From G942493375 sp942493375 (GTDB lineage: Bacteria; Armatimonadota; UBA5829), in the NCBI GenBank assembly GCA_942493375.1, contig OW818698.1, positions 4,588,001 to 4,652,000 on the forward strand: 64,000 bases of DNA, written 5' to 3'. Under the pieces are notes generated by a model. That model saw nothing but the letters and a program-made list of their open reading frames with translations, had not been told where the DNA came from and made no database searches. Positions within the stretch are counted from its first letter, which is position 1; each line of letters begins with the position of its first letter. This document shows, piece after piece, positions 18,601 through 26,059 of this stretch. A program made the translations under genes and the position numbers.

Positions 18601-19069
18601 TCCCTGCAGCACGCACCCAGGTCTTCAAGTCCTGTTCGCTAAAGTCAACGACTTCTGTGCCGGTCTGTTTTGCCAGCTCCTGCATTAAATCATCACGACC
18701 GACCCACTTTCCGTTGATACGTGTGACGATATCAGAGAAAGCAGGACCTGAGAGTGCAAGCAAATGGTTGCCACGCTTAAGGAATGCATCAAGCGCTGGT
18801 TTAGCATCACCGGGGAAGTGAACAGCGTTTGGCAGCAGTAAAATACAGCGCGGACCAGTCTCTGCATTCAGCCGAGTTGCAAGTGATTCCATATCCACTT
18901 CTTCAAATGAGATACTGGCACTGGAAATAGCACTCTTGAGGTTGTTGTAGACCTTAACTGAGGAGTCAGGAAAGCTGTCTTTGAGCAAGAGAACCTCAGC
19001 AGCCCTCGCACCAGCTACCGGTATCAACATGACTACAGCAACAAATAGAGAAAACAACCCAAAACGCAT
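15692..19069 (-). CDS. Large secreted glycosidase-like protein (GATase-like domain plus clan GH-A TIM barrel)
   Basis: This is a 1125-aa protein with a signal peptide ending AGARAAE. Residues about 25-110 look like a class I glutamine-amidotransferase-like domain (ILLLPNAVHFPGD, GNHLLALSG), as seen as trimerisation domains in some beta-galactosidases. Beta-sandwich domains follow. A TIM barrel starts near residue 550 (GADFYLNGEKWYGLGMNYWP), in the style of GH2/GH5 barrels; WAEFGSPLF supplies a candidate nucleophile glutamate. C-terminal beta domains follow from about 920. No EC activity can be assigned; beta-galactosidase- or mannanase-like action is possible. GGTGG precedes the ATG at about 7 bases. 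Confidence 0.75.
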   Translation of the reverse strand: MRFGLFSLFVAVVMLIPVAGARAAEVLLLKDSFPDSSVKVYNNLKSAISSASISFEEVDMESLATRLNAETGPRCILLLPNAVHFPGDAKPALDAFLKRGNHLLALSGPAFSDIVTRINGKWVGRDDLMQELAKQTGTEVVDFSEQDLKTWVRAAGTMTNNTIYEVTDSASVNVPKSLHVQVSKLDDWETFASPDFEKPFPDGYSTTVFWAKGGPNTPELILEWVEKDGTRWMGVVKLTAQWKRYALTPSDFAFWVDKSPAGRGGDKDHLNPQNAARLSVGIASGISKQQMGIAHEYWVAGIEAVKNSSDNVDFTPPTIESISPGYKVHNTQAGLITLADNGATLPFDGMVTASIQRNLGLGSDKLRSSRQIPLLYVLDSMGKQRGIGAHLYLNTEGAYKGSIFGYAGFAQADIEKTDSYGTTILADVIKRMARGIFLANAGSEHFAYVEGESVKLGAYINNLGKSNTKVQVEYTISMDGRILNNTKVEIEAPAGPDAKPIYVQGRSPKLKEGEYTIRTTLSVDGMQVDEISHSMSVIKYNKLTDKEVITAKGADFYLNGEKWYGLGMNYWPRYSVGQEPSEYWLHWLSPDQYDPQIIDEDLLLAKSLGMNLLSISYGTEVQARPLMDFMARAEKYGIKINMYVPGLHPLWQDFQLANKLITAAHLAQSPAFFAYDMGWEVHVGPYEARKSFDWEWQKWVIDQYGSVDNAEKDWGYTAKRVDGTITGPTDDQLIKEGDWRVYIAAYRRFWDDRFNKGYRTSRENIKTHDQVHLMGARSGWGGLGGEWPATQLPIDLASGIKHLDFTSPEGYNIGGDRRGFLKGGFDSAYARFVSRGKPIFWAEFGSPLFVGVLPAKYTPGTGMDQESAEADYYRSFMNMTYEVGANASAGWWWPGGLRVDEKSDYGVINPDGTPRSAAMEFTRIAKKYKTPHETRKPDVVLTVDRDKYISGYAGIYKESALAWADMFIDGKFPELKTEGTGTTSADTPLLAVGNVPYNKQNPLKYLNSEFNYLRVNGKPVANDGRMIVGAGKAVYVEASLGNIGEASWLSPKSAGGVGGVYLVATSGDQRVEVPIKLDTPYLGDTLVSKFLITKGIQTETTFTFRLLAKDRADFGEVYRVVLSPK

Positions 19070-19196
19070 GATCAGTCCACCTATCCTTACACGATATTTA
19101 TAGTAGGATTTCTACATAGTATACCATTGATGGAGAGGGTTATCTCTATTTGCTGGCAATTCCTTCATAAACTGTGGGTAAGGTGGTGCAACGCAG

Positions 19197-19952
19197 CTAT
19201 TTCAGCAACCGCTTAAGTGTTTCAGCGTCTTCAAGAAACACTTCCGGGGAGTCATTCAGCACGAATTCCAGGAGTATAGAGTGGTCTTTCTGGGATTGCA
19301 GAATAACTGTCAGATACTGCATCCAGTCAGATATTCCATCTCCCAGACGTCTGCGATCGGAGATTGTTGGATGCCAGTAGAATGCATGGATGTTGGTGAG
19401 GTAGGGGAGTACACTTGCGAGAGAATCTATGTTTTCCTGAGTAGTCATACCGACCGTTGGTTGCCAGTATAACCCGACTGTCTTGTTTGATATTTGCTTC
19501 ATCAGACCAATTGCAGATTGAGTGGTGTCAGTGAGTGAGCCGGAGTGGAATTCAAATGATAGAGATATACCAGCTTTGGAAGCCTCTCCGGCAATGCGCT
19601 GGGACTCTTTGGCTATAAAGGTTCTATACTTCTCGTCTGTAGTATCTGAACTCTTATTTCCTGCCCATATCCTGATGTGTTTTGTTTGCAGGGCAATGGC
19701 AGTCTGCAGAACTGTTGAAAACGGCAGGATGGATTCATCGAACTCGTAGTATGAACCATATGAGAGAACCTCCAGCCCGGTATCTCTGGTCAATTTACCG
19801 ACGCTTTCAGCTCTATCGATATCTCCGTGCGGGACGTGAATATCTCCGCCCCATTCGATACCATCCAGACCGGCGTCCTTGACCATCTTAATAATATCCG
19901 CAGGCTCAAGCTGCCTAAATGTAACAGACACCAGTCCGGTTTTTATGCTCAT
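19197..19952 (-). CDS. Sugar phosphate isomerase/epimerase-like TIM-barrel protein
   Basis: This 251-aa cytoplasmic protein is of the AP-endonuclease-2/xylose-isomerase-like fold (PF01261). It has the KTGLVSVTFRQL opening, GLDGIEWGGDIHVPHGD near residue 30, EFHSG, VGLYWQPT and HAFYWHP segments, with histidines and glutamates of a metal-binding barrel. The family isomerises or epimerises free or phosphorylated sugars and inositols. It starts 11 bases after the LolA-like gene stops and is probably co-transcribed with it. Confidence 0.78.
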   Translation of the reverse strand: MSIKTGLVSVTFRQLEPADIIKMVKDAGLDGIEWGGDIHVPHGDIDRAESVGKLTRDTGLEVLSYGSYYEFDESILPFSTVLQTAIALQTKHIRIWAGNKSSDTTDEKYRTFIAKESQRIAGEASKAGISLSFEFHSGSLTDTTQSAIGLMKQISNKTVGLYWQPTVGMTTQENIDSLASVLPYLTNIHAFYWHPTISDRRRLGDGISDWMQYLTVILQSQKDHSILLEFVLNDSPEVFLEDAETLKRLLK

Positions 19953-19963
19953 CGGTTGAAACC

Positions 19964-20710
19964 TTATCTCTGATTAAGAGAAAAAAGCGTTTCGGACAAA
20001 CCTGAGTTGACTACCATGTTCTTGTAAGTGATCGTTCCCAGGTCTCCGCCTTTCGGGTCAAACATGACCAGTTTACATGCAACTGGCAGGCCTTTGCCGA
20101 CGTTCTGGTAGTCACCATAAGAGTAACTTGCCCTCATTGCTCCGCCGCCAAGATACTTTTCACGTTTTTCCAGCCGAAGATTCTTTGGGTTTATCCACAC
20201 GAGATCACAGCGCTTGTCTTTGGTTCCAAACTTCGGTTTGAACTTGAGCTCAACAGTTCCATCGCGCTCAGTTTTAACGACGGACACTGTATTGTCAGTC
20301 CAGAGTCTTGAACTTAAAAACCCAAGGTCCAGGGTGTCCTGGCGCTGACCGGGCTCATTTTTGACTTCTTTTTTCTGTCGAATCATAGCTGCGGCTATCA
20401 GTTTTGTATAACCATTCTGCAAGTATACGACCTTAATACCTTTGGCATATCCATCAAAGCGTATTCTGTCAGGCGTCTTGAAACATACTGTTGCTTTCTG
20501 CAGCTTCAGGATATCGCCGTAACCTTCGCCCATGCCTTTGACATTGTTTTTGTCAGGGTCGGATATGACCATATCTGCCTTCATATCTCTGAATCCTGCT
20601 TCCGCTGCCTTCACTTTTTGTAGAATTACAGCATCCTGCCCTGAAAAAGCCGGCAGGGCAACAACCAATAGAAACAGTCCCACTGCGTAAAGTGCAGTTT
20701 TCTTAAACAT
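19964..20710 (-). CDS. LolA-like outer-membrane lipoprotein-sorting protein
   Basis: This 248-aa exported protein has a signal peptide MFKKTALYAVGLFLLVVALP...FSG. The mature part begins with a helix carrying QKVKAAEAGFRDMKADM and continues as antiparallel strands (CFKTPDRIRFDGYAKG, DLVWINPKNLRLEKREKYL), the layout of LolA/RseB-type folds that hold lipids in the periplasm. GGAGG sits 8 bases before the ATG at 20710, which also yields the signal peptide. Role inferred: carrying lipoproteins or sensing envelope lipids. Confidence 0.75.
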   Translation of the reverse strand: MFKKTALYAVGLFLLVVALPAFSGQDAVILQKVKAAEAGFRDMKADMVISDPDKNNVKGMGEGYGDILKLQKATVCFKTPDRIRFDGYAKGIKVVYLQNGYTKLIAAAMIRQKKEVKNEPGQRQDTLDLGFLSSRLWTDNTVSVVKTERDGTVELKFKPKFGTKDKRCDLVWINPKNLRLEKREKYLGGGAMRASYSYGDYQNVGKGLPVACKLVMFDPKGGDLGTITYKNMVVNSGLSETLFSLNQR

Positions 20711-20735
20711 CACAGAAACCTCCAATAGTAACAAC

Positions 20736-21401
20736 TTACATATCTACGTTGTTAATCACCAGTTTGAACTTATATCCAAAGAAATCCGCGGCTCTTCTGC
20801 ACATCAGCATTCTGCTCAGGAATATTTCGAAATACTCCATTACAGAGGCAGACTTTTCGTCTGTTATTAGCTCAAGGCTGATAGTCTTCTCAGTTGTATT
20901 GACTCTCAAGTCAGACCTTTGAACTGAGAAGTTTACGCGGTCATGGATATCAAATGCCAGTGGATTTCGGTTTTGCACTCGTGAATGGTGAACATCCGAT
21001 TTATCTGCAATGATCAGAGCAGAACTAATCGCACTCACCGGCAATCCCTGGCCTTCTTCATGGTTACCAATGGCCCCTATGATTTCTGCAATCTCGGCCA
21101 TATTGATTCCCATCTCATTTAATAAGACGAAGGAAATTGTCCCGGATGTCTCAGGATGAGCATTTCTGTTTACAGCATTTCCAATATCGTGCAAATAACC
21201 TGAAACTGCAGCCAGTTCTGCCTGCTTTTCATCATTGGTAAGCGCTACTATAAGTTCTCTGGCTCTATCGGATACCATTGCTGCGTGGCGAAACCCATGT
21301 TCGGTGTAGCCAATGGCGTTCATCTGCGCGTTTGCAGCCTCAATCAGAGTCTTTACTTTCGGATTGTGCCGGATTTCCACCAGCGAAACTGTGTTTTCCA
21401 A
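20736..21401 (-). CDS. HD-domain metal-dependent phosphohydrolase
   Basis: This 221-aa protein has the HD-type metal ligands H39 (GFRHA), H71-D72 (GYLHDIG) and a further histidine in GNHEEG. HD enzymes hydrolyse nucleotides, cyclic dinucleotides or phosphate esters. The TTG start at 21401 has AGGAG about 9 bases upstream and makes the gene overlap the end of tgt by 62 bp; this argues for translational coupling. An ATG at 21323 avoids the overlap but has no site. Substrate unknown. Confidence 0.78.
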   Translation of the reverse strand: MENTVSLVEIRHNPKVKTLIEAANAQMNAIGYTEHGFRHAAMVSDRARELIVALTNDEKQAELAAVSGYLHDIGNAVNRNAHPETSGTISFVLLNEMGINMAEIAEIIGAIGNHEEGQGLPVSAISSALIIADKSDVHHSRVQNRNPLAFDIHDRVNFSVQRSDLRVNTTEKTISLELITDEKSASVMEYFEIFLSRMLMCRRAADFFGYKFKLVINNVDM

Positions 21402-22548
21402 TAGGATCGATCTCCTGTCGAGAAATATCGTCGTGAACCACTGCTTTGTGCTTCCGGTATTCCGTCATAAATTCTTTCCGGAAAGCAGTCAGCCGGTCTT
21501 CACGTATAGCCTGCCTGATGTTCTCCATCAGTTTTCCATAAAAATACAGATTGTGATACGTTGCCAGCCTGGATGCCATGATCTCATCGCACTTATACAG
21601 GTGCCTCAAATAAGCAGCACTGTAGTTCGAACAGCACCAGCAATCGCATTTAGGGTCAACAGGCCCAAAGTCCGATATGTACCGGTTGTTCTTTATGTTA
21701 ATGCGGCCCTGGCTGGTATAGAGCGAACCGTTGCGGCCGAGTCTGGACGGCAGGACACAGTCAAACATATCTATCCCGCGCACAACGGCATCCAGTATAT
21801 CCTCCGGCGTACCTACACCCATCAGATACCTTGGTTTTTCGTTAGGCAGGTAAGGTACTGTCCAATCAACGGCATTCATCATAAGGTCCTTGCCTTCGCC
21901 GACTGATACTCCGCCTATAGCTATCCCGTCAGTATCCAATGAGGCAATATACCGGGCGCTCTCTTCTCTCAAGTCCTGGTAAACGCTGCCCTGGATTATC
22001 CCGAAGAATGTTTGCTTAGGATCATGAGCTTCCAGTGAACGCGCAGCCCAGCGGTGAGTCCGGCGCATTGCATCAGCAGCATATTCCTTTTCGCAAGGGT
22101 AGGGAGCACATTCGTCAAATGCCATCACAATGTCTGCTCCGATAGCACTCTGCACTTCCATCACTGATTCCGGAGTAAACCGGTGATATGAGCCATCCAC
22201 ATATGAACGGAAAGTTACCCCATCTTCATCTATCTTGCGTATATGCTCCAGGCTGAATACTTGAAATCCTCCGCTGTCAGTAAGTATGCAGTTATCCCAG
22301 TTGATGAACCCGTGCAACCCTCCAGCCGATTTTATCAGCTCGTGACCAGGCCTTAGGTACAGGTGATAGGTGTTACCGAGTATTATACGGAACCCCATAT
22401 CGTTGAGTTCCTGCTGACTGGTAGCTTTAACTGTCCCCTGAGTTCCAACAGGCATAAACACCGGAGTCTGTATAGTCCCGTGCGTGAGCTCAAGTTCTCC
22501 AACTCGTGCCCGCGTGGTTTTATCTTCTTTTTGTATAGTAAACTTCAA
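21340..22548 (-). CDS. tgt: Queuine/preQ1 tRNA-ribosyltransferase
   Basis: Tgt swaps guanine 34 in GUN-anticodon tRNAs for preQ1, a step in queuosine synthesis. Seen: TPVFMPVGTQGTVK near the N-terminus, LTDSGGFQVFS, DCVLPSRLGRNG (nucleophile Asp) and a zinc site CDCWCC with YLRHL. The TTG at 22548 gives a typical MKFTIQ start with AAAGG 8 bases upstream; an ATG at 22570-22572 lies inside a dispersed palindrome and has no site. The C-terminus is somewhat longer than usual and overlaps the HD gene. No other queuosine genes are in the window. Confidence 0.95.
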   Translation of the reverse strand: MKFTIQKEDKTTRARVGELELTHGTIQTPVFMPVGTQGTVKATSQQELNDMGFRIILGNTYHLYLRPGHELIKSAGGLHGFINWDNCILTDSGGFQVFSLEHIRKIDEDGVTFRSYVDGSYHRFTPESVMEVQSAIGADIVMAFDECAPYPCEKEYAADAMRRTHRWAARSLEAHDPKQTFFGIIQGSVYQDLREESARYIASLDTDGIAIGGVSVGEGKDLMMNAVDWTVPYLPNEKPRYLMGVGTPEDILDAVVRGIDMFDCVLPSRLGRNGSLYTSQGRINIKNNRYISDFGPVDPKCDCWCCSNYSAAYLRHLYKCDEIMASRLATYHNLYFYGKLMENIRQAIREDRLTAFRKEFMTEYRKHKAVVHDDISRQEIDPIGKHSFAGGNPAQSESKDSD

Positions 22549-22563
22549 ATCAAGCGCCTTTCT

Positions 22564-22642
22564 AGCCCGCATTATTCATGACTTATTCAGCTTTTGTCCC
22601 TACTGCCAGCCAAAAGCGAAGCTTGGTGAATAATGCGGGTTA
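22564..22642. repeat. MITE-like element CCCGCATTATTCA...TGAATAATGCGGG at the tgt 5' end
   Basis: This is the third copy of the family at 8527 and 14022. Terminal arms CCCGCATTATTCATGA and GTGAATAATGCGGG surround CTTTTGTCCCTACTGCCAGC and its partial complement. It ends only 15 bases from the proposed tgt start, so it lies in the tgt leader. Confidence 0.88.
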
Positions 22643-22703
22643 GCTAATTACATTATCTGGTTTGACGTTGGATGCTTTAAAACCTTCAATTGAGCTTGTC
22701 TTG

Positions 22704-22740
22704 CGATTAGGACGATTAGGACGATTAGGACGATTAGGAC
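22704..22740 (+). repeat. 9-bp tandem repeat (CGATTAGGA x 4)
   Basis: Four perfect copies of CGATTAGGA and the first base of a fifth lie between the divergent tgt and SGNH genes. Degenerate ATAGGACTAAT follows. This is a simple-sequence tract that could vary in copy number by slippage and alter promoter spacing for either gene. Confidence 0.9.
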
Positions 22741-22821
22741 ATATAGGACTAATGGGAGAGTAGTCATGACTAGCAGGCTCCTTTTCGTGTAAAATAATAT
22801 TAGCAAAATCAGAGGTGTAAG

Positions 22822-23457
22822 ATGCGAGAAGTGATCGGGAACAGGATCATAGGTTTTGGGGACTCCATTACTGCAGGTAGCTGCGTGGAACCCAATGAAA
22901 ACTGGATGAGCTTACTGGGTAATTACCTGGCAGGCAATCCGGAATATAGCAATGTTGAAGTATCCAACTGTGGAGTCGGTGGCAATACATCACGCGAGGG
23001 CCTTGATAGATTCACTGCAGATGTGAAACCTTTACTCCCGGGTCTGGTAATAATTGAATTTGGTGGTAACGATGCTACCAGCGACCTCAAACGCAATGTC
23101 AGCATTGAAGAGTTTGACCGCAATATCCGCAGTATCGTTCGTAAAGTCCGCAATGGAGCAGGGGAACCGGTGTTGATGACATTCCCTCCGATTCTTGAGG
23201 ACAAGCACAGCACAATCAATAACCCTTTCTACGAACCATACGGGGGCTGCGACGGCCTTGTAGAGGTCTACAGAGACATCACCCGGCTTTTAGCCAAAGA
23301 ACTGGGTTGCAGGCTGATTGACCTGGATATAGAACTCAGAAACGTGATGTCCGAAAAAGGTGAGTCTGCCATAATTCTAGAAGATGGCGTACACCTGACC
23401 ATACAAGGCAACCAGGAAGCAATGGAAATAGTAGTACAGGCTTTAGAACTGGAGTAG
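22822..23457 (+). CDS. Cytoplasmic SGNH/GDSL-family esterase
   Basis: This 211-aa protein has complete SGNH blocks: GFGDSITAG (catalytic Ser), GVGGNTSREG (Gly), EFGGNDAT (Asn) and a C-terminal DGVHLT with the Asp-x-x-His pair. There is no signal peptide, so it acts on imported or internal esters, perhaps acetylated sugars. AGAGGTG lies 5 bases before the ATG. The 9-bp tandem repeat lies upstream, and a perfect hairpin begins at its stop codon. Confidence 0.85.
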   Translation: MREVIGNRIIGFGDSITAGSCVEPNENWMSLLGNYLAGNPEYSNVEVSNCGVGGNTSREGLDRFTADVKPLLPGLVIIEFGGNDATSDLKRNVSIEEFDRNIRSIVRKVRNGAGEPVLMTFPPILEDKHSTINNPFYEPYGGCDGLVEVYRDITRLLAKELGCRLIDLDIELRNVMSEKGESAIILEDGVHLTIQGNQEAMEIVVQALELE

Positions 23458-23474
23458 AAGCGAAACGCTTCTAC
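23454..23474. terminator. Perfect hairpin overlapping the SGNH stop codon
   Basis: GTAGAAGCG-AAA-CGCTTCTAC pairs perfectly and contains the TAG stop. No T-run follows, so it is more likely a palindromic repeat than an efficient intrinsic terminator. Confidence 0.5.
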
Positions 23475-23525
23475 GTCCGTCCGCCCTTCGACTGTGTTTA
23501 GGACGAACGGGAGATTTTAACCACG

Positions 23526-23549
23526 GGTGTAAATGCAAAGCATTTACAC
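23526..23549. repeat. GGTGTAAATGCAAAGCATTTACACC palindrome
   Basis: A hairpin with a 10-11 bp stem, the same family as the two copies nested at 8550-8600. The ATG of the following SCP2-like gene (23533) lies inside its left arm. Confidence 0.85.
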
Positions 23550-23997
23550 CCAAATACACGGAAAATTCAAGACATTAATAGGGCAGGATATAGATCACCC
23601 TGTCTGTCAGAATGGAGCTACTGTTATAAAGGACACAGGAAATGTAAATGGAATATTGTTACAGCCTTCGGGATCACTTGTCAGTGTAAAGGACCACATT
23701 GCCGCATTAGCGCGTGATTATGACTCTGAAGCTCATCCAAATATAAATACTACCGTCCAGATTGTTATTACCGATGAAGAATCAGGCAGCTATTATCTGC
23801 TGATAAGTGATGGCCGCTGTGACGCCTACACAGGTGAACACGATGCTCCCACCACGACTGTAAGCACTACTTCGGATGTGTGGCTAGCCGTTATGAAGGG
23901 CGAGTTGGATGGCACAATGGCATTCATGAACGGCCAATTCAAAGTAGCCGGAGACATTGCAGCCTTATTGCAGTTGGGTGATTTGTTGAAGAAGTAA
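23533..23997 (+). CDS. SCP2 sterol-carrier-like domain protein
   Basis: This 154-aa protein has an SCP2-like core from about residue 55: VQIVITDEESGSYYLLISDG, DVWLAVMKGELDGTMAFMNG, QFKVAGDIAALLQLG. SCP2 proteins bind lipids or other apolar ligands in a tunnel. The only long-frame ATG lies inside a palindromic repeat with no ribosome site, and an in-frame stop precedes it directly, so residues 1-10 come from the repeat. Either the repeat landed on the 5' end and now supplies the start, or a later codon is used. A good terminator hairpin follows the gene. Confidence 0.7.
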   Translation: MQSIYTQIHGKFKTLIGQDIDHPVCQNGATVIKDTGNVNGILLQPSGSLVSVKDHIAALARDYDSEAHPNINTTVQIVITDEESGSYYLLISDGRCDAYTGEHDAPTTTVSTTSDVWLAVMKGELDGTMAFMNGQFKVAGDIAALLQLGDLLKK

Positions 23998-24033
23998 CTA
24001 TCCAGGAAACGGCTGTAGAAAATGATTATTACA

Positions 24034-24065
24034 TGCGCTCCTTTTTATACCTGTGAAGGAGCGCA
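24034..24065 (+). terminator. Rho-independent terminator after the SCP2-like gene
   Basis: TGCGCTCCTT and AAGGAGCGCA pair around a 12-base loop and are followed by TTTCT. Confidence 0.65.
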
Positions 24066-24182
24066 TTTCTCATACTGCCAGATGCACAATTGCAGGATTC
24101 TGGTGCACCATGTAGAAGTTATTCCTAAATGGCGAGTGGAGGTTTCATTGTGAGGAGAGCTTTTAGTGCCAGGTGTAGAACG

Positions 24183-24728
24183 ATGTTCTCTCTTACATTT
24201 CTTTATAGAGACGACATAGCACAGATTATGGAGATACTGAAACCCCATTGCTCCACTGTTAAGTTGATTATTGGTGGAAATGAACTGGATGATGCATTAG
24301 AGATGAAAAATCTCAATGAACCTTATTTCAATTGGTGTATCATCAAAGCCGGTAATAAATCTGAGAACAGTGATACTATTGTTGGTCCGGTTATCGAGCT
24401 TGAAATCAATGTTCTTGGAATTATGTTAACCTTCGAGTGTGACAACAAGGATGCTCTCATTGATGTAAAACAACAAATTGGAGAGATAATTAAAAAGCGG
24501 ACTGGTATTATTCGAAAACTCGCCAGTAGTCATGTCTTTATCGGGATATGCTATTCATTGGTGACAATGCTTGTTGGGATACTAATATTTACACGCTATT
24601 TGGCTCCTTTCGAACTCATTATCGCAATTGTTGTATCTCTCAGTTGGCTACTATTGCCTTTTATAACCTCCAGATTTCCCCTCAGGAAAGGTGGAGTGTA
24701 TACAAGGGAGTCAACTGAGCGCGCATGA
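24183..24728 (+). CDS. Hypothetical membrane protein with two C-terminal helices
   Basis: This 181-aa protein is unrecognised. Residues 1-110 are soluble alpha/beta (FSLTFLYRDDIAQIMEIL, LEINVLGIMLTFECDNK). Two hydrophobic helices follow at about 118-140 (HVFIGICYSLVTMLVGILIF) and 147-165 (FELIIAIVVSLSWLLLPF), with a basic C-terminus. The ATG at 24183 has AGGTG 9 bases upstream; an earlier ATG at 24129 has none. It stops 20 bases before the PLP-enzyme gene, so they may share a transcript. Confidence 0.6.
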   Translation: MFSLTFLYRDDIAQIMEILKPHCSTVKLIIGGNELDDALEMKNLNEPYFNWCIIKAGNKSENSDTIVGPVIELEINVLGIMLTFECDNKDALIDVKQQIGEIIKKRTGIIRKLASSHVFIGICYSLVTMLVGILIFTRYLAPFELIIAIVVSLSWLLLPFITSRFPLRKGGVYTRESTERA

Positions 24729-24748
24729 TTTACTACTAAGGACATAGA

Positions 24749-25837
24749 ATGTACGAACAAGCCACAACTGGTATGCACAAACTGGACGTCGAAACACCAG
24801 TTCTATTGCTGGATATGGACGCCGCCGAACGCAATATCGCAAGGATGGCGTCTTACTTCCAGGACAAAGAATGTAAACTCAGACCGCATGTGAAGACTCA
24901 TAAACTACCCCTTATTGCAGCTAAACAGATCGAAGCTGGCGCGATTGGTGTTACCTGTGCAAAGCTTGGAGAGGCAGAAGTGTTCCTCCAGTCGGGGATC
25001 AGGAATGTGTTGATTGCCAATCAGGTTGTCAGCGATAAGAAAATCCGCAGGATGCTGGAGTTATCGGAGCTGGGTGATCTGATCGTTTGCATTGATGATT
25101 ATGAAAATGCTAAACACATTTCAGATATAGCACGAAGTATGAACCGTAATATGAATGTGCTGGTTGAAGTTAATGTCGGTATAAATAGATGCGGTATAGC
25201 ACCAGGTGAACCGACGCTGGATTTTGTGAGAGAGATATCTAAGCTGAAGAATCTCAATTTCCGTGGACTGATGGGTTATGAAGGTGGTATGTTCACAAAT
25301 GATCCCGAGGAAAAAGTCACCAAGTGCAGCCAGTGCAATAGGCTACTTGTAGAAACAAGCGAACTTGTCAGGAAAGATGGTTTCCCCGTCGAAATCGTTT
25401 CAGCTGGCGGTTCCAACACATATTATCTTACCGGTGAATACCCAGGCATTACGGATGTCCAGGTTGGTTCATATGTAACGATGGACTCCCACAACAAGTC
25501 CTTCGGTCTCGATTTTGAGCAGGCAGTAACAGTTCTCACAACAGTAATCAGCCGCCCCGAGAAAACCCGCGTCATAATAGACGCCGGCAAGAAATCCATA
25601 TCCTGTGATGAAGGAATGTCCTCATTTACCAGGCAAGGTCTCACTTTGCATATACTGAACGAAGAACACGGTCATGTTAGAATCGATAATCCGGACACCG
25701 ATCTCTCAGTTGGAGACAAACTGGAAATAATCCCAAGCCACGGCTGCACCACAATCCCGATCTACGATCACTACATCCTTATCCGAAACAACCATGTAGA
25801 ATCCATAGAACCAATACAAGCCCGTCACGCTATATAA
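24749..25837 (+). CDS. D-threonine aldolase / D-serine dehydratase-like PLP enzyme (DSD1 family)
   Basis: This 362-aa fold-type III PLP enzyme has the alanine-racemase-like barrel at the N-terminus (TPVLLLDMDAAERNI). The PLP lysine is likely K49 in RPHVKTHK. GGSNTYYLTGEYP helps bind phosphate. The C-terminal SHGCTT segment has the paired His and Cys that bind zinc in this family. Known members cleave D-threonine-type beta-hydroxy-D-amino acids or dehydrate D-serine. AAGGA precedes the ATG at 6 bases. No partner genes indicate the substrate. Confidence 0.85.
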   Translation: MYEQATTGMHKLDVETPVLLLDMDAAERNIARMASYFQDKECKLRPHVKTHKLPLIAAKQIEAGAIGVTCAKLGEAEVFLQSGIRNVLIANQVVSDKKIRRMLELSELGDLIVCIDDYENAKHISDIARSMNRNMNVLVEVNVGINRCGIAPGEPTLDFVREISKLKNLNFRGLMGYEGGMFTNDPEEKVTKCSQCNRLLVETSELVRKDGFPVEIVSAGGSNTYYLTGEYPGITDVQVGSYVTMDSHNKSFGLDFEQAVTVLTTVISRPEKTRVIIDAGKKSISCDEGMSSFTRQGLTLHILNEEHGHVRIDNPDTDLSVGDKLEIIPSHGCTTIPIYDHYILIRNNHVESIEPIQARHAI

Positions 25838-26059
25838 ACTCTTCCTTCTTCGCAGGATGAATGCAATAGAAATGATTATCCGCAGATTTCGCAGATTTAC
25901 GCAGATTTTTTGGAAAGGAGATACGCAAAATACATTAACCATGTGGGTTTCCAACCATCTGCTTCTAATTAACCAACACTTACTGTTTTCTGATTATCCA
26001 ATGCTAAAAAAACTCTTCCTTCTCCGTGCCCTCCGCGTCTCCGCGTGAAATGATACAGA
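25838..26059. repeat. Intergenic region with CGCAGATTT and CTCCGCGTCTCCGCGTG repeats
   Basis: Between convergent genes. It holds three tandem CGCAGATTT-type units (about 25880-25910) and, at about 26012-26050, TTCTCCGTGCCCTCCGCGTC followed by TCCGCGTGA. Both resemble short dispersed sequences seen between genes in many unrelated bacteria. No gene was found. Confidence 0.6.
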
